Shown piece after piece: positions 25,628 through 39,931 of a DNA stretch of 64,000 bases. How positions within the stretch are numbered: the stretch's first letter is position 1; each line of letters opens with the position of its first letter. Source of the stretch: Auanema rhodensis (taxonomy: Eukaryota > Nematoda > Chromadorea > Rhabditida > Rhabditidae); contig OZ059899.1 of NCBI GenBank assembly GCA_964057225.1, positions 17,926,501 to 17,990,500 of the forward strand, given 5' to 3'. The position numbers were made by a program, and so were the translations under genes. The notes beneath the pieces are model-generated. The model searched no databases, had not been told where the DNA came from, and saw only the letters and a program-made list of their open reading frames with translations.

Positions 25628-28600
25628 CGTACACGTGGTGTGCACTCGGTATGTAACTCGCTTCACGTGAAAGATAAAGAGATGCGGTTTTCAAAATTAG
25701 ATTCCCCATGTCCATATTAGTCTAAAAACAAATTTTTATTGATATTGGTGCATGGTAACCATGACTTTGAAATTTACGTGAACTTTAATTTATGCTAATT
25801 AAACGTACACGTGGTGTGCACTCGGTATGTAACTCGCTTCACGTGAAAGATAAAGAGATGCGGTTCTCAAAATTAGATTCCCCATGTCCATATTAGTCTA
25901 AAAACAAATTTTTTTTGATATTGGTGTATGGTAACCATGATTTTGAAATTTACGTGAACTTTAATTTATGCTAATTAAACGTACACGTGGTGTGCACTCG
26001 GTATGTAACTCGCTTCACGTGAAAGATAAAGAGATGCGGTTTTCAAAATTAGATTCTTCATGTCCATATTAGTCTAAAAACAATTTTTTACTGATATTGG
26101 TGCATGGTAACAATGATTTTGAAATTTACGTGAACTTTAATTTATGCTAATTAAACGTACACGTGGTGTGCACTCGGTATGTAACTCGCTTCACGTGAAA
26201 GATAAAGAGATGCGGTTTTCAAAATTAGATTCCCCATGTCCATATTAGTCTAAAAACAAATTTTTATTGATATTGGTGCATGGTAACCATGACTTTGAAT
26301 TTTACGTGAACTTTAATTTATGCTAATTAAACGTACACGTGGTGTGCATTCGGTATGTAACTCGCTTCACGTGAAAGATAAAGAGATGCGGTTTTCAAAA
26401 TTAGATTCCCCATGTCCATATTAGTCTAAAAACAAATTTTTTTTTCATTTTTACAAATTATTTTTATTGATATTGGTGCATGGTAACCATGATTTTGAAA
26501 TTTACGTGAACTTTAATTTATGCTAATTAAATGTACACGTGGTGTGCACTCGGTATGTAACTCGCTTCACGTGAAAGATAAAGAGATGCAGTTATCAAAA
26601 TTAGATTCCCCATGTCCATATTAGTCTAAAAACAAATTTTTATTGATATTGGTGCATGGTAACCATGACTTTGAAATTTACGTGAACTTTAATTTATGCT
26701 AATTAAACGTACACGTGGTGTGCACTCGGTATGTAACTCGCTTCACGTGAAAGATAAAGAGATGCGGTTTTCAAAATTAGATTCCCCATGTCCATATTAG
26801 TCTAAAAACAAATTTTTTTTGATATTGGTGCATAGTAACCATGACTTTGAATTTTACGTGAACTTTAATTTATGCTAATTAAACGTACACGTGGTGTGCA
26901 CTCGGTATGTAACTCGCTTCACGTGAAAGATAAAGAGATGCGGTTTTTAAAATTAGATTCCCCATGTCCATATTAGTCTAAAAACAAATTTTTTTTGATA
27001 TTGGTGCATGGTAACCATGATTTTGAAATTTACGTGAACTTTAATTTATGCTAATTAAACGTATACGTGATGTGCACTTGGTATGTAACTCGCTTCACGT
27101 GAAAGATAAAGAGATGCGGTTTTTAAAATTAGATTCCCCATGTCCATATTAGTCTAAAAACAATTTTTTACTGATATTGGTGCATGGTAACAATGATTTT
27201 GAAATTTACGTGAACTTTAATTTATGCTAATTAAACGTACACGTGGTGTGCACTCGGTATGTAACTCGCTTCACGTGAAAGATAAAGAGATGCGGTTTTC
27301 AAAATTAGATTCCCCATGTCCATATTAGTCTAAAAACAAATTTTTTTTGATATTGGTGCATAGTAACCATGACTTTGAATTTTACGTGAACTTTAATTTA
27401 TGCTAATTAAACGTACACGTGGTGTGCACTCGGTATGTAACTCGCTTCACGTGAAAGATAAAGAGATGCGGTTTTTAAAATTAGATTCCCCATGTCCATA
27501 TTAGTCTAAAAACAAATTTTTTTTGATATTGGTGCATGGTAACCATGATTTTGAAATTTACGTGAACTTTAATTTATGCTAATTAAATGTACACGTGGTG
27601 TGCACTCGGTATGTAACTCGCTTCACGTGAAAGATAAAGAGATGCAGTTATCAAAATTAGATTCCCCATGTCCATATTAGTCTAAAAACAAATTTTTATT
27701 GATATTGGTGCATGGTAACCATGACTTTGAAATTTACGTGAACTTTAATTTATGCTAATTAAACGTACACGTGTTGTGCACTCGGTATGTAACTCGCTTC
27801 ACGTGGAAGATAAAGAGATGCGGTTTTCAAAATTAGATTCTTCATGTCCATATTAGTCTAAAAACAATTTTTTACTGATATTGGTGCATGGTAACCATGA
27901 TTTTGAAATTTACGTGAACTTTAATTTATGCTAATTAAACGTACACGTGATGTGCACTTGGTATGTAACTCGCTTCACGTGAAAGATAAAGAGATGCGGT
28001 TTTTAAAATTAGATTCCGCATGTCCATATTAGTCTTAAAACAATTTTTTACTGATATTGGTGCATGGTAACCATGATTTTGAAATTTACGTGAACTTTAA
28101 TTTATGCTAATTAAACGTACACGTGGTGTGCACTCGGTATGTAACTCGCTTCACGTGAAAGATAAAGAGATGCGGTTTTCAAAATTAGATTCCCCATGTC
28201 CATATTAGTCTAAAAACAAATTTTTATTGATATTGGTGCATGGTAACCATGACTTTGAAATTTACGTGAACTTTAATTTATGCTAATTAAACGTACACGT
28301 GGTGTGCACTCGGTATGTAACTCGCTTCACGTGAAAGATAAAGAGATGCGGTTCTCAAAATTAGATTCCCCATGTCCATATTAGTCTAAAAACAAATTTT
28401 TTTTGATATTGGTGTATGGTAACCATGATTTTGAAATTTACGTGAACTTTAATTTATGCTAATTAAACGTACACGTGGTGTGCACTCGGTATGTAACTCG
28501 CTTCACGTGAAAGATAAAGAGATGCGGTTTTCAAAATTAGATTCTTCATGTCCATATTAGTCTAAAAACAATTTTTTACTGATATTGGTGCATGGTAACC

Positions 28601-29875
28601 ATGATTTTGAAATTTACGTGAACTTTAATTTATGCTAATTAAACGTACACGTGATGTGCACTTGGTATGTAACTCGCTTCACGTGAAAGATAAAGAGATG
28701 CGGTTTTCAAAATTAGATTCTTCATGTCCATATTAGTCTAAAAACAATTTTTTACTGATATTGGTGCATGGTAACCATGATTTTGAAATTTACGTGAACT
28801 TTAATTTATGCTAATTAAACGTACACGTGATGTGCACTTGGTATGTAACTCGCTTCACGTGAAAGATAAAGAGATGCGGTTTCTAAAATTAGATTCCGCA
28901 TGTCCATATTAGTCTAAAAACAATTTTTTACTGATATTGGTGCATGGTAACCATGATTTTGAAATTTACGTGAACTTTAATTTATGCTAATTAAACGTAC
29001 ACGTGGTGTGCACTCGGTATGTAACTCGCTTCACGTGTAAGATAAAGAGATGCGGTTTTCAAAATTAGATTCCCCATGTCCATATTAGTCTAAAAACAAT
29101 TTTTTACTGATATTGGTGCATGGTAACAATGATTTTGAAATTTACGTGAACTTTAATTTATGCTAATTAAACGTACACGTGGTGTGCACTCGGTATGTAA
29201 CTCGCTTCACGTGAAAGATAAAGAGATGCGGTTTTCAAAATTAGATTCCCCATGTCCATATTAGTCTAAAAACAAATTTTTATTGATATTGGTGCATGGT
29301 AACCATGACTTTGAAATTTACGTGAACTTTAATTTATGCTAATTAAATGTACACGTGGTGTGCACTCGGTATGTAACTCGCTTCACGTGAAAGATAAAGA
29401 GATGCAGTTATCAAAATTAGATTCCCCATGTCCATATTAGTCTAAAAACAAATTTTTATTGATATTGGTGCATGGTAACCATGACTTTGAAATTTACGTG
29501 AACTTTAATTTATGCTAATTAAATGTACACGTGGTGTGCACTCGGTATGTAACTCGCTTCACGTGAAAGATAAAGAGATGCAGTTATCAAAATTAGATTC
29601 CCCATGTCCATATTAGTCTAAAAACAAATTTTTATTGATATTGGTGCATGGTAACCATGACTTTGAAATTTACGTGAACTTTAATTTATGCTAATTAAAC
29701 GTACACGTGTTGTGCACTCGGTATGTAACTCGCTTCACGTGGAAGATAAAGAGATGCGGTTTTCAAAATTAGATTCTTCATGTCCATATTAGTCTAAAAA
29801 CAATTTTTTACTGATATTGGTGCATGGTAACCATGATTCTGAAATTTACGTGAACTTTAATTTATGCTAATTAAA
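25628..29875 (+). repeat. Large dispersed duplication, copy 1 (24 monomers + 24 bp)
   Basis: The partner is 33396-37467. Shared rare markers are insertion C/D, CATAGTAACC (26831 and 34599; also about 27359 and 35127) and GGTTCTCAAAA (28354 and 36122), all 7768 bp apart. Copy 1 has one extra monomer at 28644 (GTGATG with CTTCATG), after which the spacing falls to 7592 bp. Confidence 0.86.
26437..26465 (+). repeat. 24-bp T-rich insertion C in a chimeric monomer
   Basis: This is the same expansion with one change (T9-C in place of T10). Its host monomer (start 26332) has a GCATTCGG, CTCGCTT, GAAAG left half, whereas insertions A and B sit in CTAGCTT/GTAAG monomers. The neighbour order shows one monomer has been lost, so this copy looks like the product of an unequal in-register exchange between two adjacent monomers. 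Confidence 0.93.
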
Positions 29876-32800
29876 CGTACACGTGATGTGCACTTGGTAT
29901 GTAACTCGCTTCACGTGAAAGATAAAGAGATGCGGTTTTTAAAATTAGATTCCGCATGTCCATATTAGTCTAAAAACAATTTTTTACTGATATTGGTGCA
30001 TGGTAACCATGATTTTGAAATTTACGTGAACTTTAATTTATGCTAATTAAACGTACACGTGGTGTGCACTCGGTATGTAACTCGCTTCACGTGAAAGATA
30101 ATGAGATGCGGTTTTCAAAATTAGATTCCCCATGTCCATATTAGTCTAAAAACAAATTTTTATTGATATTGGTGCATGGTAACCATGATTTTGAAATTTA
30201 CGTGAACTTTAATTTATGCTAATTAAACGTACACGTGGTGTGCACTCGGTATGTAACTCGCTTCACGTGAAAGATAAAGAGATGCGGTTTCTAAAATTAG
30301 ATTCCGCATGTCCATATTAGTCTAAAAACAATTTTTTACTGATATTGGTGCATGGTAACCATGATTTTGAAATTTACGTGAACTTTAATTTATGCTAATT
30401 AAACGTACACGTGGTGTGCACTCGGTATGTAACTCGCTTCACGTGTAAGATAAAGAGATGCGGTTTTCAAAATTAGATTCCCCATGTCCATATTAGTCTA
30501 AAAACAATTTTTTACTGATATTGGTGCATGGTAACAATGATTTTGAAATTTACGTGAACTTTAATTTATGCTAATTAAACGTACACGTGGTGTGCACTCG
30601 GTATGTAACTCGCTTCACGTGAAAGATAAAGAGATGCGGTTTTCAAAATTAGATTCCCCATGTCCATATTAGTCTAAAAACAAATTTTTATTGATATTGG
30701 TGCATGGTAACCATGACTTTGAAATTTACGTGAACTTTAATTTATGCTAATTAAATGTACACGTGGTGTGCACTCGGTATGTAACTCGCTTCACGTGAAA
30801 GATAAAGAGATGCAGTTATCAAAATTAGATTCCCCATGTCCATATTAGTCTAAAAACAAATTTTTATTGATATTGGTGCATGGTAACCATGACTTTGAAA
30901 TTTACGTGAACTTTAATTTATGCTAATTAAATGTACACGTGGTGTGCACTCGGTATGTAACTCGCTTCACGTGAAAGATAAAGAGATGCAGTTATCAAAA
31001 TTAGATTCCCCATGTCCATATTAGTCTAAAAACAAATTTTTATTGATATTGGTGCATGGTAACCATGACTTTGAAATTTACGTGAACTTTAATTTATGCT
31101 AATTAAACGTACACGTGTTGTGCACTCGGTATGTAACTCGCTTCACGTGGAAGATAAAGAGATGCGGTTTTCAAAATTAGATTCTTCATGTCCATATTAG
31201 TCTAAAAACAATTTTTTACTGATATTGGTGCATGGTAACCATGACTTTGAAATTTACGTGAACTTTAATTTATGCTAATTAAACGTACACGTGGTGTGCA
31301 CTCGGTATGTAACTCGCTTCACGTGAAAGATAAAGAGATGCGGTTCTCAAAATTAGATTCCCCATGTCCATATTAGTCTAAAAACAAATTTTTTTTGATA
31401 TTGGTGTATGGTAACCATGATTTTGAAATTTACGTGAACTTTAATTTATGCTAATTAAACGTACACGTGGTGTGCACTCGGTATGTAACTCGCTTCACGT
31501 GAAAGATAAAGAGATGCGGTTTTCAAAATTAGATTCTTCATGTCCATATTAGTCTAAAAACAATTTTTTACTGATATTGGTGCATGGTAACCATGATTTT
31601 GAAATTTACGTGAACTTTAATTTATGCTAATTAAACGTACACGTGATGTGCACTTGGTATGTAACTCGCTTCACGTGAAAGATAAAGAGATGCGGTTTCT
31701 AAAATTAGATTCCGCATGTCCATATTAGTCTAAAAACAATTTTTTACTGATATTGGTGCATGGTAACCATGATTTTGAAATTTACGTGAACTTTAATTTA
31801 TGCTAATTAAACGTACACGTGGTGTGCACTCGGTATGTAACTCGCTTCACGTGTAAGATAAAGAGATGCGGTTTTCAAAATTAGATTCCCCATGTCCATA
31901 TTAGTCTAAAAACAATTTTTTACTGATATTGGTGCATGGTAACAATGATTTTGAAATTTACGTGAACTTTAATTTATGCTAATTAAACGTACACGTGGTG
32001 TGCACTCGGTATGTAACTCGCTTCACGTGAAAGATAAAGAGATGCGGTTTTCAAAATTAGATTCCCCATGTCCATATTAGTCTAAAAACAAATTTTTATT
32101 GATATTGGTGCATGGTAACCATGACTTTGAAATTTACGTGAACTTTAATTTATGCTAATTAAATGTACACGTGGTGTGCACTCGGTATGTAACTCGCTTC
32201 ACGTGAAAGATAAAGAGATGCAGTTATCAAAATTAGATTCCCCATGTCCATATTAGTCTAAAAACAAATTTTTATTGATATTGGTGCATGGTAACCATGA
32301 CTTTGAAATTTACGTGAACTTTAATTTATGCTAATTAAATGTACACGTGGTGTGCACTCGGTATGTAACTCGCTTCACGTGAAAGATAAAGAGATGCAGT
32401 TATCAAAATTAGATTCCCCATGTCCATATTAGTCTAAAAACAAATTTTTATTGATATTGGTGCATGGTAACCATGACTTTGAAATTTACGTGAACTTTAA
32501 TTTATGCTAATTAAACGTACACGTGTTGTGCACTCGGTATGTAACTCGCTTCACGTGGAAGATAAAGAGATGCGGTTTTCAAAATTAGATTCTTCATGTC
32601 CATATTAGTCTAAAAACAATTTTTTACTGATATTGGTGCATGGTAACCATGATTCTGAAATTTACGTGAACTTTAATTTATGCTAATTAAACGTACACGT
32701 GATGTGCACTTGGTATGTAACTCGCTTCACGTGAAAGATAAAGAGATGCGGTTTTTAAAATTAGATTCCGCATGTCCATATTAGTCTAAAAACAATTTTT

Positions 32801-33043
32801 TACTGATATTGGTGCATGGTAACCATGATTTTGAAATTTACGTGAACTTTAATTTATGCTAATTAAACGTACACGTGGTGTGCACTCGGTATGTAACTCG
32901 CTTCACGTGAAAGATAATGAGATGCGGTTTTCAAAATTAGATTCCCCATGTCCATATTAGTCTAAAAACAAATTTTTATTGATATTGGTGCATGGTAACC
33001 ATGACTTTGAAATTTACGTGAACTTTAATTTATGCTAATTAAA
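28820..33043 (+). repeat. Eight-monomer HOR, three copies of 1408 bp
   Basis: Copies start at 28820, 30228 and 31636. Each begins with a GTTTCTAAAA/CCGCATG monomer, then a GTGTAAG/ACAATG monomer, a plain monomer, two GCAGTTATC monomers and a CACGTGTTG/GTGGAAG monomer. Copies 1 and 3 also share GATTCTGAAA (29839 and 32655) and GATAATGAG (30102 and 32918), 2816 bp apart. The middle copy differs in its last monomers (31284 and 31460), so copies 1 and 3 probably duplicated as part of a 16-mer. Confidence 0.88.
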
Positions 33044-33395
33044 CGTACACGTGGTGTGCACTCGGTATGTAACTCGCTTCACGTGAAAGATAAAGAGATG
33101 CGGTTTTCAAAATTAGATTCCCCATGTCCATATTAGTCTAAAAACAAATTTTTATTGATATTGGTGCATGGTAACCATGACTTTGAAATTTACGTGAACT
33201 TTAATTTATGCTAATTAAACGTACACGTGGTGTGCACTCGGTATGTAACTCGCTTCACGTGAAAGATAATGAGATGCGGTTTTCAAAATTAGATTCCCCA
33301 TGTCCATATTAGTCTAAAAACAATTTTTTACTGATATTGGTGCATGGTAACCATGATTTTGAAATTTACGTGAACTTCAATTTATGCTAATTAAA

Positions 33396-36300
33396 CGTAC
33401 ACGTGGTGTGCACTCGGTATGTAACTCGCTTCACGTGAAAGATAAAGAGATGCGGTTTTCAAAATTAGATTCCCCATGTCCATATTAGTCTAAAAACAAA
33501 TTTTTATTGATATTGGTGCATGGTAACCATGACTTTGAAATTTACGTGAACTTTAATTTATGCTAATTAAACGTACACGTGGTGTGCACTCGGTATGTAA
33601 CTCGCTTCACGTGAAAGATAAAGAGATGCGGTTCTCAAAATTAGATTCCCCATGTCCATATTAGTCTAAAAACAAATTTTTTTTGATATTGGTGTATGGT
33701 AACCATGATTTTGAAATTTACGTGAACTTTAATTTATGCTAATTAAACGTACACGTGGTGTGCACTCGGTATGTAACTCGCTTCACGTGAAAGATAAAGA
33801 GATGCGGTTTTCAAAATTAGATTCTTCATGTCCATATTAGTCTAAAAACAATTTTTTACTGATATTGGTGCATGGTAACAATGATTTTGAAATTTACGTG
33901 AACTTTAATTTATGCTAATTAAACGTACACGTGGTGTGCACTCGGTATGTAACTCGCTTCACGTGAAAGATAAAGAGATGCGGTTTTCAAAATTAGATTC
34001 CCCATGTCCATATTAGTCTAAAAACAAATTTTTATTGATATTGGTGCATGGTAACCATGACTTTGAATTTTACGTGAACTTTAATTTATGCTAATTAAAC
34101 GTACACGTGGTGTGCATTCGGTATGTAACTCGCTTCACGTGAAAGATAAAGAGATGCGGTTTTCAAAATTAGATTCCCCATGTCCATATTAGTCTAAAAA
34201 CAAATTTTTTTTTTATTTTTACAAATTATTTTTATTGATATTGGTGCATGGTAACCATGATTTTGAAATTTACGTGAACTTTAATTTATGCTAATTAAAT
34301 GTACACGTGGTGTGCACTCGGTATGTAACTCGCTTCACGTGAAAGATAAAGAGATGCAGTTATCAAAATTAGATTCCCCATGTCCATATTAGTCTAAAAA
34401 CAAATTTTTATTGATATTGGTGCATGGTAACCATGACTTTGAAATTTACGTGAACTTTAATTTATGCTAATTAAACGTACACGTGGTGTGCACTCGGTAT
34501 GTAACTCGCTTCACGTGAAAGATAAAGAGATGCGGTTTTCAAAATTAGATTCCCCATGTCCATATTAGTCTAAAAACAAATTTTTTTTGATATTGGTGCA
34601 TAGTAACCATGACTTTGAATTTTACGTGAACTTTAATTTATGCTAATTAAACGTACACGTGGTGTGCATTCGGTATGTAACTCGCTTCACGTGAAAGATA
34701 AAGAGATGCGGTTTTCAAAATTAGATTCCCCATGTCCATATTAGTCTAAAAACAAATTTTTTTTGATATTGGTGCATGGTAACCATGATTTTGAAATTTA
34801 CGTGAACTTTAATTTATGCTAATTAAACGTACACGTGATGTGCACTTGGTATGTAACTCGCTTCACGTGAAAGATAAAGAGATGCGGTTTTTAAAATTAG
34901 ATTCCCCATGTCCATATTAGTCTAAAAACAATTTTTTACTGATATTGGTGCATGGTAACAATGATTTTGAAATTTACGTGAACTTTAATTTATGCTAATT
35001 AAACGTACACGTGGTGTGCACTCGGTATGTAACTCGCTTCACGTGAAAGATAAAGAGATGCGGTTTTCAAAATTAGATTCCCCATGTCCATATTAGTCTA
35101 AAAACAAATTTTTTTTGATATTGGTGCATAGTAACCATGACTTTGAATTTTACGTGAACTTTAATTTATGCTAATTAAACGTACACGTGGTGTGCACTCG
35201 GTATGTAACTCGCTTCACGTGAAAGATAAAGAGATGCGGTTTTTAAAATTAGATTCCCCATGTCCATATTAGTCTAAAAACAAATTTTTTTTGATATTGG
35301 TGCATGGTAACCATGATTTTGAAATTTACGTGAACTTTAATTTATGCTAATTAAATGTACACGTGGTGTGCACTCGGTATGTAACTCGCTTCACGTGAAA
35401 GATAAAGAGATGCAGTTATCAAAATTAGATTCCCCATGTCCATATTAGTCTAAAAACAAATTTTTATTGATATTGGTGCATGGTAACCATGACTTTGAAA
35501 TTTACGTGAACTTTAATTTATGCTAATTAAACGTACACGTGTTGTGCACTCGGTATGTAACTCGCTTCACGTGGAAGATAAAGAGATGCGGTTTTCAAAA
35601 TTAGATTCTTCATGTCCATATTAGTCTAAAAACAATTTTTTACTGATATTGGTGCATGGTAACCATGATTTTGAAATTTACGTGAACTTTAATTTATGCT
35701 AATTAAACGTACACGTGATGTGCACTTGGTATGTAACTCGCTTCACGTGAAAGATAAAGAGATGCGGTTTTTAAAATTAGATTCCGCATGTCCATATTAG
35801 TCTTAAAACAATTTTTTACTGATATTGGTGCATGGTAACCATGATTTTGAAATTTACGTGAACTTTAATTTATGCTAATTAAACGTACACGTGGTGTGCA
35901 CTCGGTATGTAACTCGCTTCACGTGACAGATAAAGAGATGCGGTTTTCAAAATTAGATTCCCCATGTCCATATTAGTCTAAAAACAAATTTTTATTGATA
36001 TTGGTGCATGGTAACCATGACTTTGAAATTTACGTGAACTTTAATTTATGCTAATTAAACGTACACGTGGTGTGCACTCGGTATGTAACTCGCTTCACGT
36101 GAAAGATAAAGAGATGCGGTTCTCAAAATTAGATTCCCCATGTCCATATTAGTCTAAAAACAAATTTTTTTTGATATTGGTGTATGGTAACCATGATTTT
36201 GAAATTTACGTGAACTTTAATTTATGCTAATTAAACGTACACGTGGTGTGCACTCGGTATGTAACTCGCTTCACGTGAAAGATAAAGAGATGCGGTTTTC

Positions 36301-37467
36301 AAAATTAGATTCTTCATGTCCATATTAGTCTAAAAACAATTTTTTACTGATATTGGTGCATGGTAACCATGATTTTGAAATTTACGTGAACTTTAATTTA
36401 TGCTAATTAAACGTACACGTGATGTGCACTTGGTATGTAACTCGCTTCACGTGAAAGATAAAGAGATGCGGTTTCTAAAATTAGATTCCGCATGTCCATA
36501 TTAGTCTAAAAACAATTTTTTACTGATATTGGTGCATGGTAACCATGATTTTGAAATTTACGTGAACTTTAATTTATGCTAATTAAACGTACACGTGGTG
36601 TGCACTCGGTATGTAACTCGCTTCACGTGTAAGATAAAGAGATGCGGTTTTCAAAATTAGATTCCCCATGTCCATATTAGTCTAAAAACAATTTTTTACT
36701 GATATTGGTGCATGGTAACAATGATTTTGAAATTTACGTGAACTTTAATTTATGCTAATTAAACGTACACGTGGTGTGCACTCGGTATGTAACTCGCTTC
36801 ACGTGAAAGATAAAGAGATGCGGTTTTCAAAATTAGATTCCCCATGTCCATATTAGTCTAAAAACAAATTTTTATTGATATTGGTGCATGGTAACCATGA
36901 CTTTGAAATTTACGTGAACTTTAATTTATGCTAATTAAATGTACACGTGGTGTGCACTCGGTATGTAACTCGCTTCACGTGAAAGATAAAAAGATGCAGT
37001 TATCAAAATTAGATTCCCCATGTCCATATTAGTCTAAAAACAAATTTTTATTGATATTGGTGCATGGTAACCATGACTTTGAAATTTACGTGAACTTTAA
37101 TTTATGCTAATTAAATGTACACGTGGTGTGCACTCGGTATGTAACTCGCTTCACGTGAAAGATAAAGAGATGCAGTTATCAAAATTAGATTCCCCATGTC
37201 CATATTAGTCTAAAAACAAATTTTTATTGATATTGGTGCATGGTAACCATGACTTTGAAATTTACGTGAACTTTAATTTATGCTAATTAAACGTACACGT
37301 GTTGTGCACTCGGTATGTAACTCGCTTCACGTGGAAGGTAAAGAGATGCGGTTTTCAAAATTAGATTCTTCATGTCCATATTAGTCTAAAAACAATTTTT
37401 TACTGATATTGGTGCATGGTAACCATGATTTTGAAATTTACGTGAACTTTAATTTATGCTAATTAAA
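33396..37467 (+). repeat. Large dispersed duplication, copy 2
   Basis: This is the partner of 25628-29875, 176 bp shorter because it lacks the monomer that copy 1 has at 28644. The left boundary falls inside a monomer: 33220-33395 joins a GATAATGAG left half to a right half ending GAACTTCAATTT. Private changes include GTGACAG near 35926, GAAGGTAAAG near 37337 and TTTGTATTG near 37575 just past the end. Confidence 0.84.
34205..34233 (+). repeat. 24-bp T-rich insertion D in the same chimeric monomer type
   Basis: It lies 7768 bp (44 x 176 + 24) after insertion C, in the same GCATTCGG chimeric monomer (start 34100). It keeps T10, so the C in insertion C arose after, or was lost in, the duplication that links them. 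Confidence 0.93.
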
Positions 37468-38347
37468 CGTACACGTGGTGTGCACTCGGTATGTAACTCG
37501 CTTCACGTGAAAGATAATGAGATGCGGTTTTCAAAATTAGATTCCCCATGTCCATATTAGTCTAAAAACAAATTTGTATTGATATTGGTGCATGGTAACC
37601 ATGACTTTGAAATTTACGTGAACTTTAATTTATGCTAATTAAACGTACACGTGGTGTGCACTCGGTATGTAACTCGCTTCACGTGAAAGATAAAGAGATG
37701 CGGTTTTCAAAATTAGATTCCCCATGTCCATATTAGTCTAAAAACAAATTTTTATTGAAATTGGTGCATGGTAACCATGACTTTGAAATTTACGTGAACT
37801 TTAATTTATGCTAATTAAACGTACACGTGATGTGCACTTGGTATGTAACTCGCTTCACGTGAAAGATAAAGAGTTGCGGTTTTCAAAATTAGATTCCCCA
37901 TGTCCATATTAGTCTAAAAACAAATTTTTATTGATATTGGTGCATGCTAACCATGACTTTGAAATTTACGTGAACTTTAATTTATGCTAATTAAACGTAC
38001 ACGTGGTGTGCACTCGGTATGTAACTCGCTTCACGTGAAAGATAAAGAGATGCGGTTTTCAAAATTAGATTCCCCATGTCCATTTTAGTCTAAAAACAAA
38101 TTTTTTTTGATATTGGTGTATGGTAACCATGATTTTGAAGTTTACGTGAACTTTAATTTATGCTAATTAAACGTACACGTGGTGTGCACTCGGTATGTAA
38201 CTCGCTTCACGTGAAAGATAAAGAGATGCGGTTTTCAAAATTAGATTCCCCATGTCCATTTTAGTCTAAAAACAAATTTTTTTTGATATTGGTGTATGGT
38301 AACCATGATTTTGAAGTTTACGTGAACTTTAATTTATGCTAATTAAA

Positions 38348-39931
38348 TGTACACGTGGTGTGCACTCGGTATGTAACTCGCTTCACGTGAAAGATAAAGA
38401 GTTGCGGTTTTCAAAATTAGATTCCCCATGTCCATATTAGTCTAAAAACAAATTTTTATTGATATTGGTGCATGGTAACCATGACTTTGAATTTTACGTG
38501 AACTTTAATTTATGCTAATTAAACGTACACGTGGTGTGCATTCGGTATGTAACTCGCTTCACGTGAAAGATAAAGAGATGCGGTTTTCAAAATTAGATTC
38601 CCCATGTCCATATTAGTCTAAAAACAAATTTTTATTGAAATTGGTGCATGGTAACCATGACTTTGAAATTTACGTGAACTTTAATTTATGCTAATTAAAC
38701 GTACACGTGATGTGCACTTGGTATGTAACTCGCTTCACGTGAAAGATAAAGAGATGCGGTTTTTAAAATTAGATTCCCCATGTCCATATTAGTCTAAAAA
38801 CAATTTTTTACTGATATTGGTGCATGGTAACCATGATTTTGAAATTTACGTGAACTTTAATTTATGCTAATTAAACGTACACGTGGTGTGCACTCGGTAT
38901 GTAACTCGCTTCACGTGAAAGATAAAGAGATGCGGTTTCCAAAATTAGGTTCCCCATGTCCATATTAGTCTAAAAACAAATTTTTTTTGATATTGGTGCA
39001 TGGTAACCATGACTTTGAAATTTACGTGAACTTTAATTTATGCTAATTAAACGTACACGTGGTGTGCACTCGGTATGTAACTCGCTTCACGTGAAAGTTA
39101 AAGAGATGCGGTTTTCAAAATTAGATTCCCCATGTCCATATTAGTCTAAAAACAACTTTTTTTTGATATTGGTGCATGGTAACCATGACTTTGAAATTTA
39201 CGTGAACTTTAATTTATGCTAATTAAATGTACGCGTGGTGTGCACTCGGTATGTAACTCGCTTCACGTGAAAGATAAAGAGATGCGGTTTTCAAAATTAG
39301 ATTCCCCATGTCCATATTAGTCTAAAAACAAATTTTTATTGATATTGGTGCATGGTAACCATGACTTTGAATTTTACGTGAACTTTAATTTATGCTAATT
39401 AAACGTACACGTGGTGTGCACTCGGTATGTAACTCGCTTCACGTGAGAGATAAAGAGATGCGGTTTTCAAAATTAGATTCCCCATGTCCATATTAGTCTA
39501 AAAACAAATTTTTATTGATATTGGTGCATGGTAACCATGACTGTGAAATTTACGTGAACTTTAATTTATGCTACATAAATGTACACGTGATGTGCACTTG
39601 GTATGTAACTCGCTTCACGTGAAAGATAAAAAGATGCGGTTTTTAAAATTAGATTCCCCATGTCCATATTAGTCTAAAAACAATTTTTTACTGATATTGG
39701 TGCATGGTAACCATGACTTTGAAATTTACGTGAACTTTAATTTATGCTAATTAAATGTACACGTGGTGTGCACTCGGTATGTAACTCGCTTCACGTGAAA
39801 GATAAAGAGATGCGGTTTTCAAAATTAGATTCCCCATGTCCATATTAGTCTAAAAACAAATTTTTATTGATATTGGTGCATGGTAACCATGATTTTGAAA
39901 TTTACGTGAACTTTAATTTATGCTAATTAAA
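38348..39931 (+). repeat. Distant duplicated block, copy 2
   Basis: This is the partner of 17484-18891 with one additional monomer at 38876 (GTTTCCAAAATTAGGTTCC). The order GAGTTGCGG, TTGAAATTGG, GTTTTTAAAA, AAAGTTAAAG, GTGAGAG/ACTGTGA/CTACATAAAT is kept. It overlaps the start of the 22-mer duplication, so these states were multiplied again afterwards. Confidence 0.8.

Larger units (their letters stand above)
20652..26155 (+). repeat. Nineteen-monomer (+24 bp) tandem duplication, 3368-bp spacing
   Basis: Copy 1 is 20652-24019; copy 2 runs from 24020 to about 26155, where it is cut short. The spacing of 3368 bp is 19 x 176 + 24, the extra 24 coming from the T-rich insertion shared at 21813 and 25181. 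The marker GAACTTCAATTT recurs at 20810, 22242, 24178 and 25610, so an inner eight-monomer unit (1408 + 24 = 1432 bp) is nested in the 19-mer. An older copy of part of this block lies around 18.4-19.4 kb. Confidence 0.88.
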
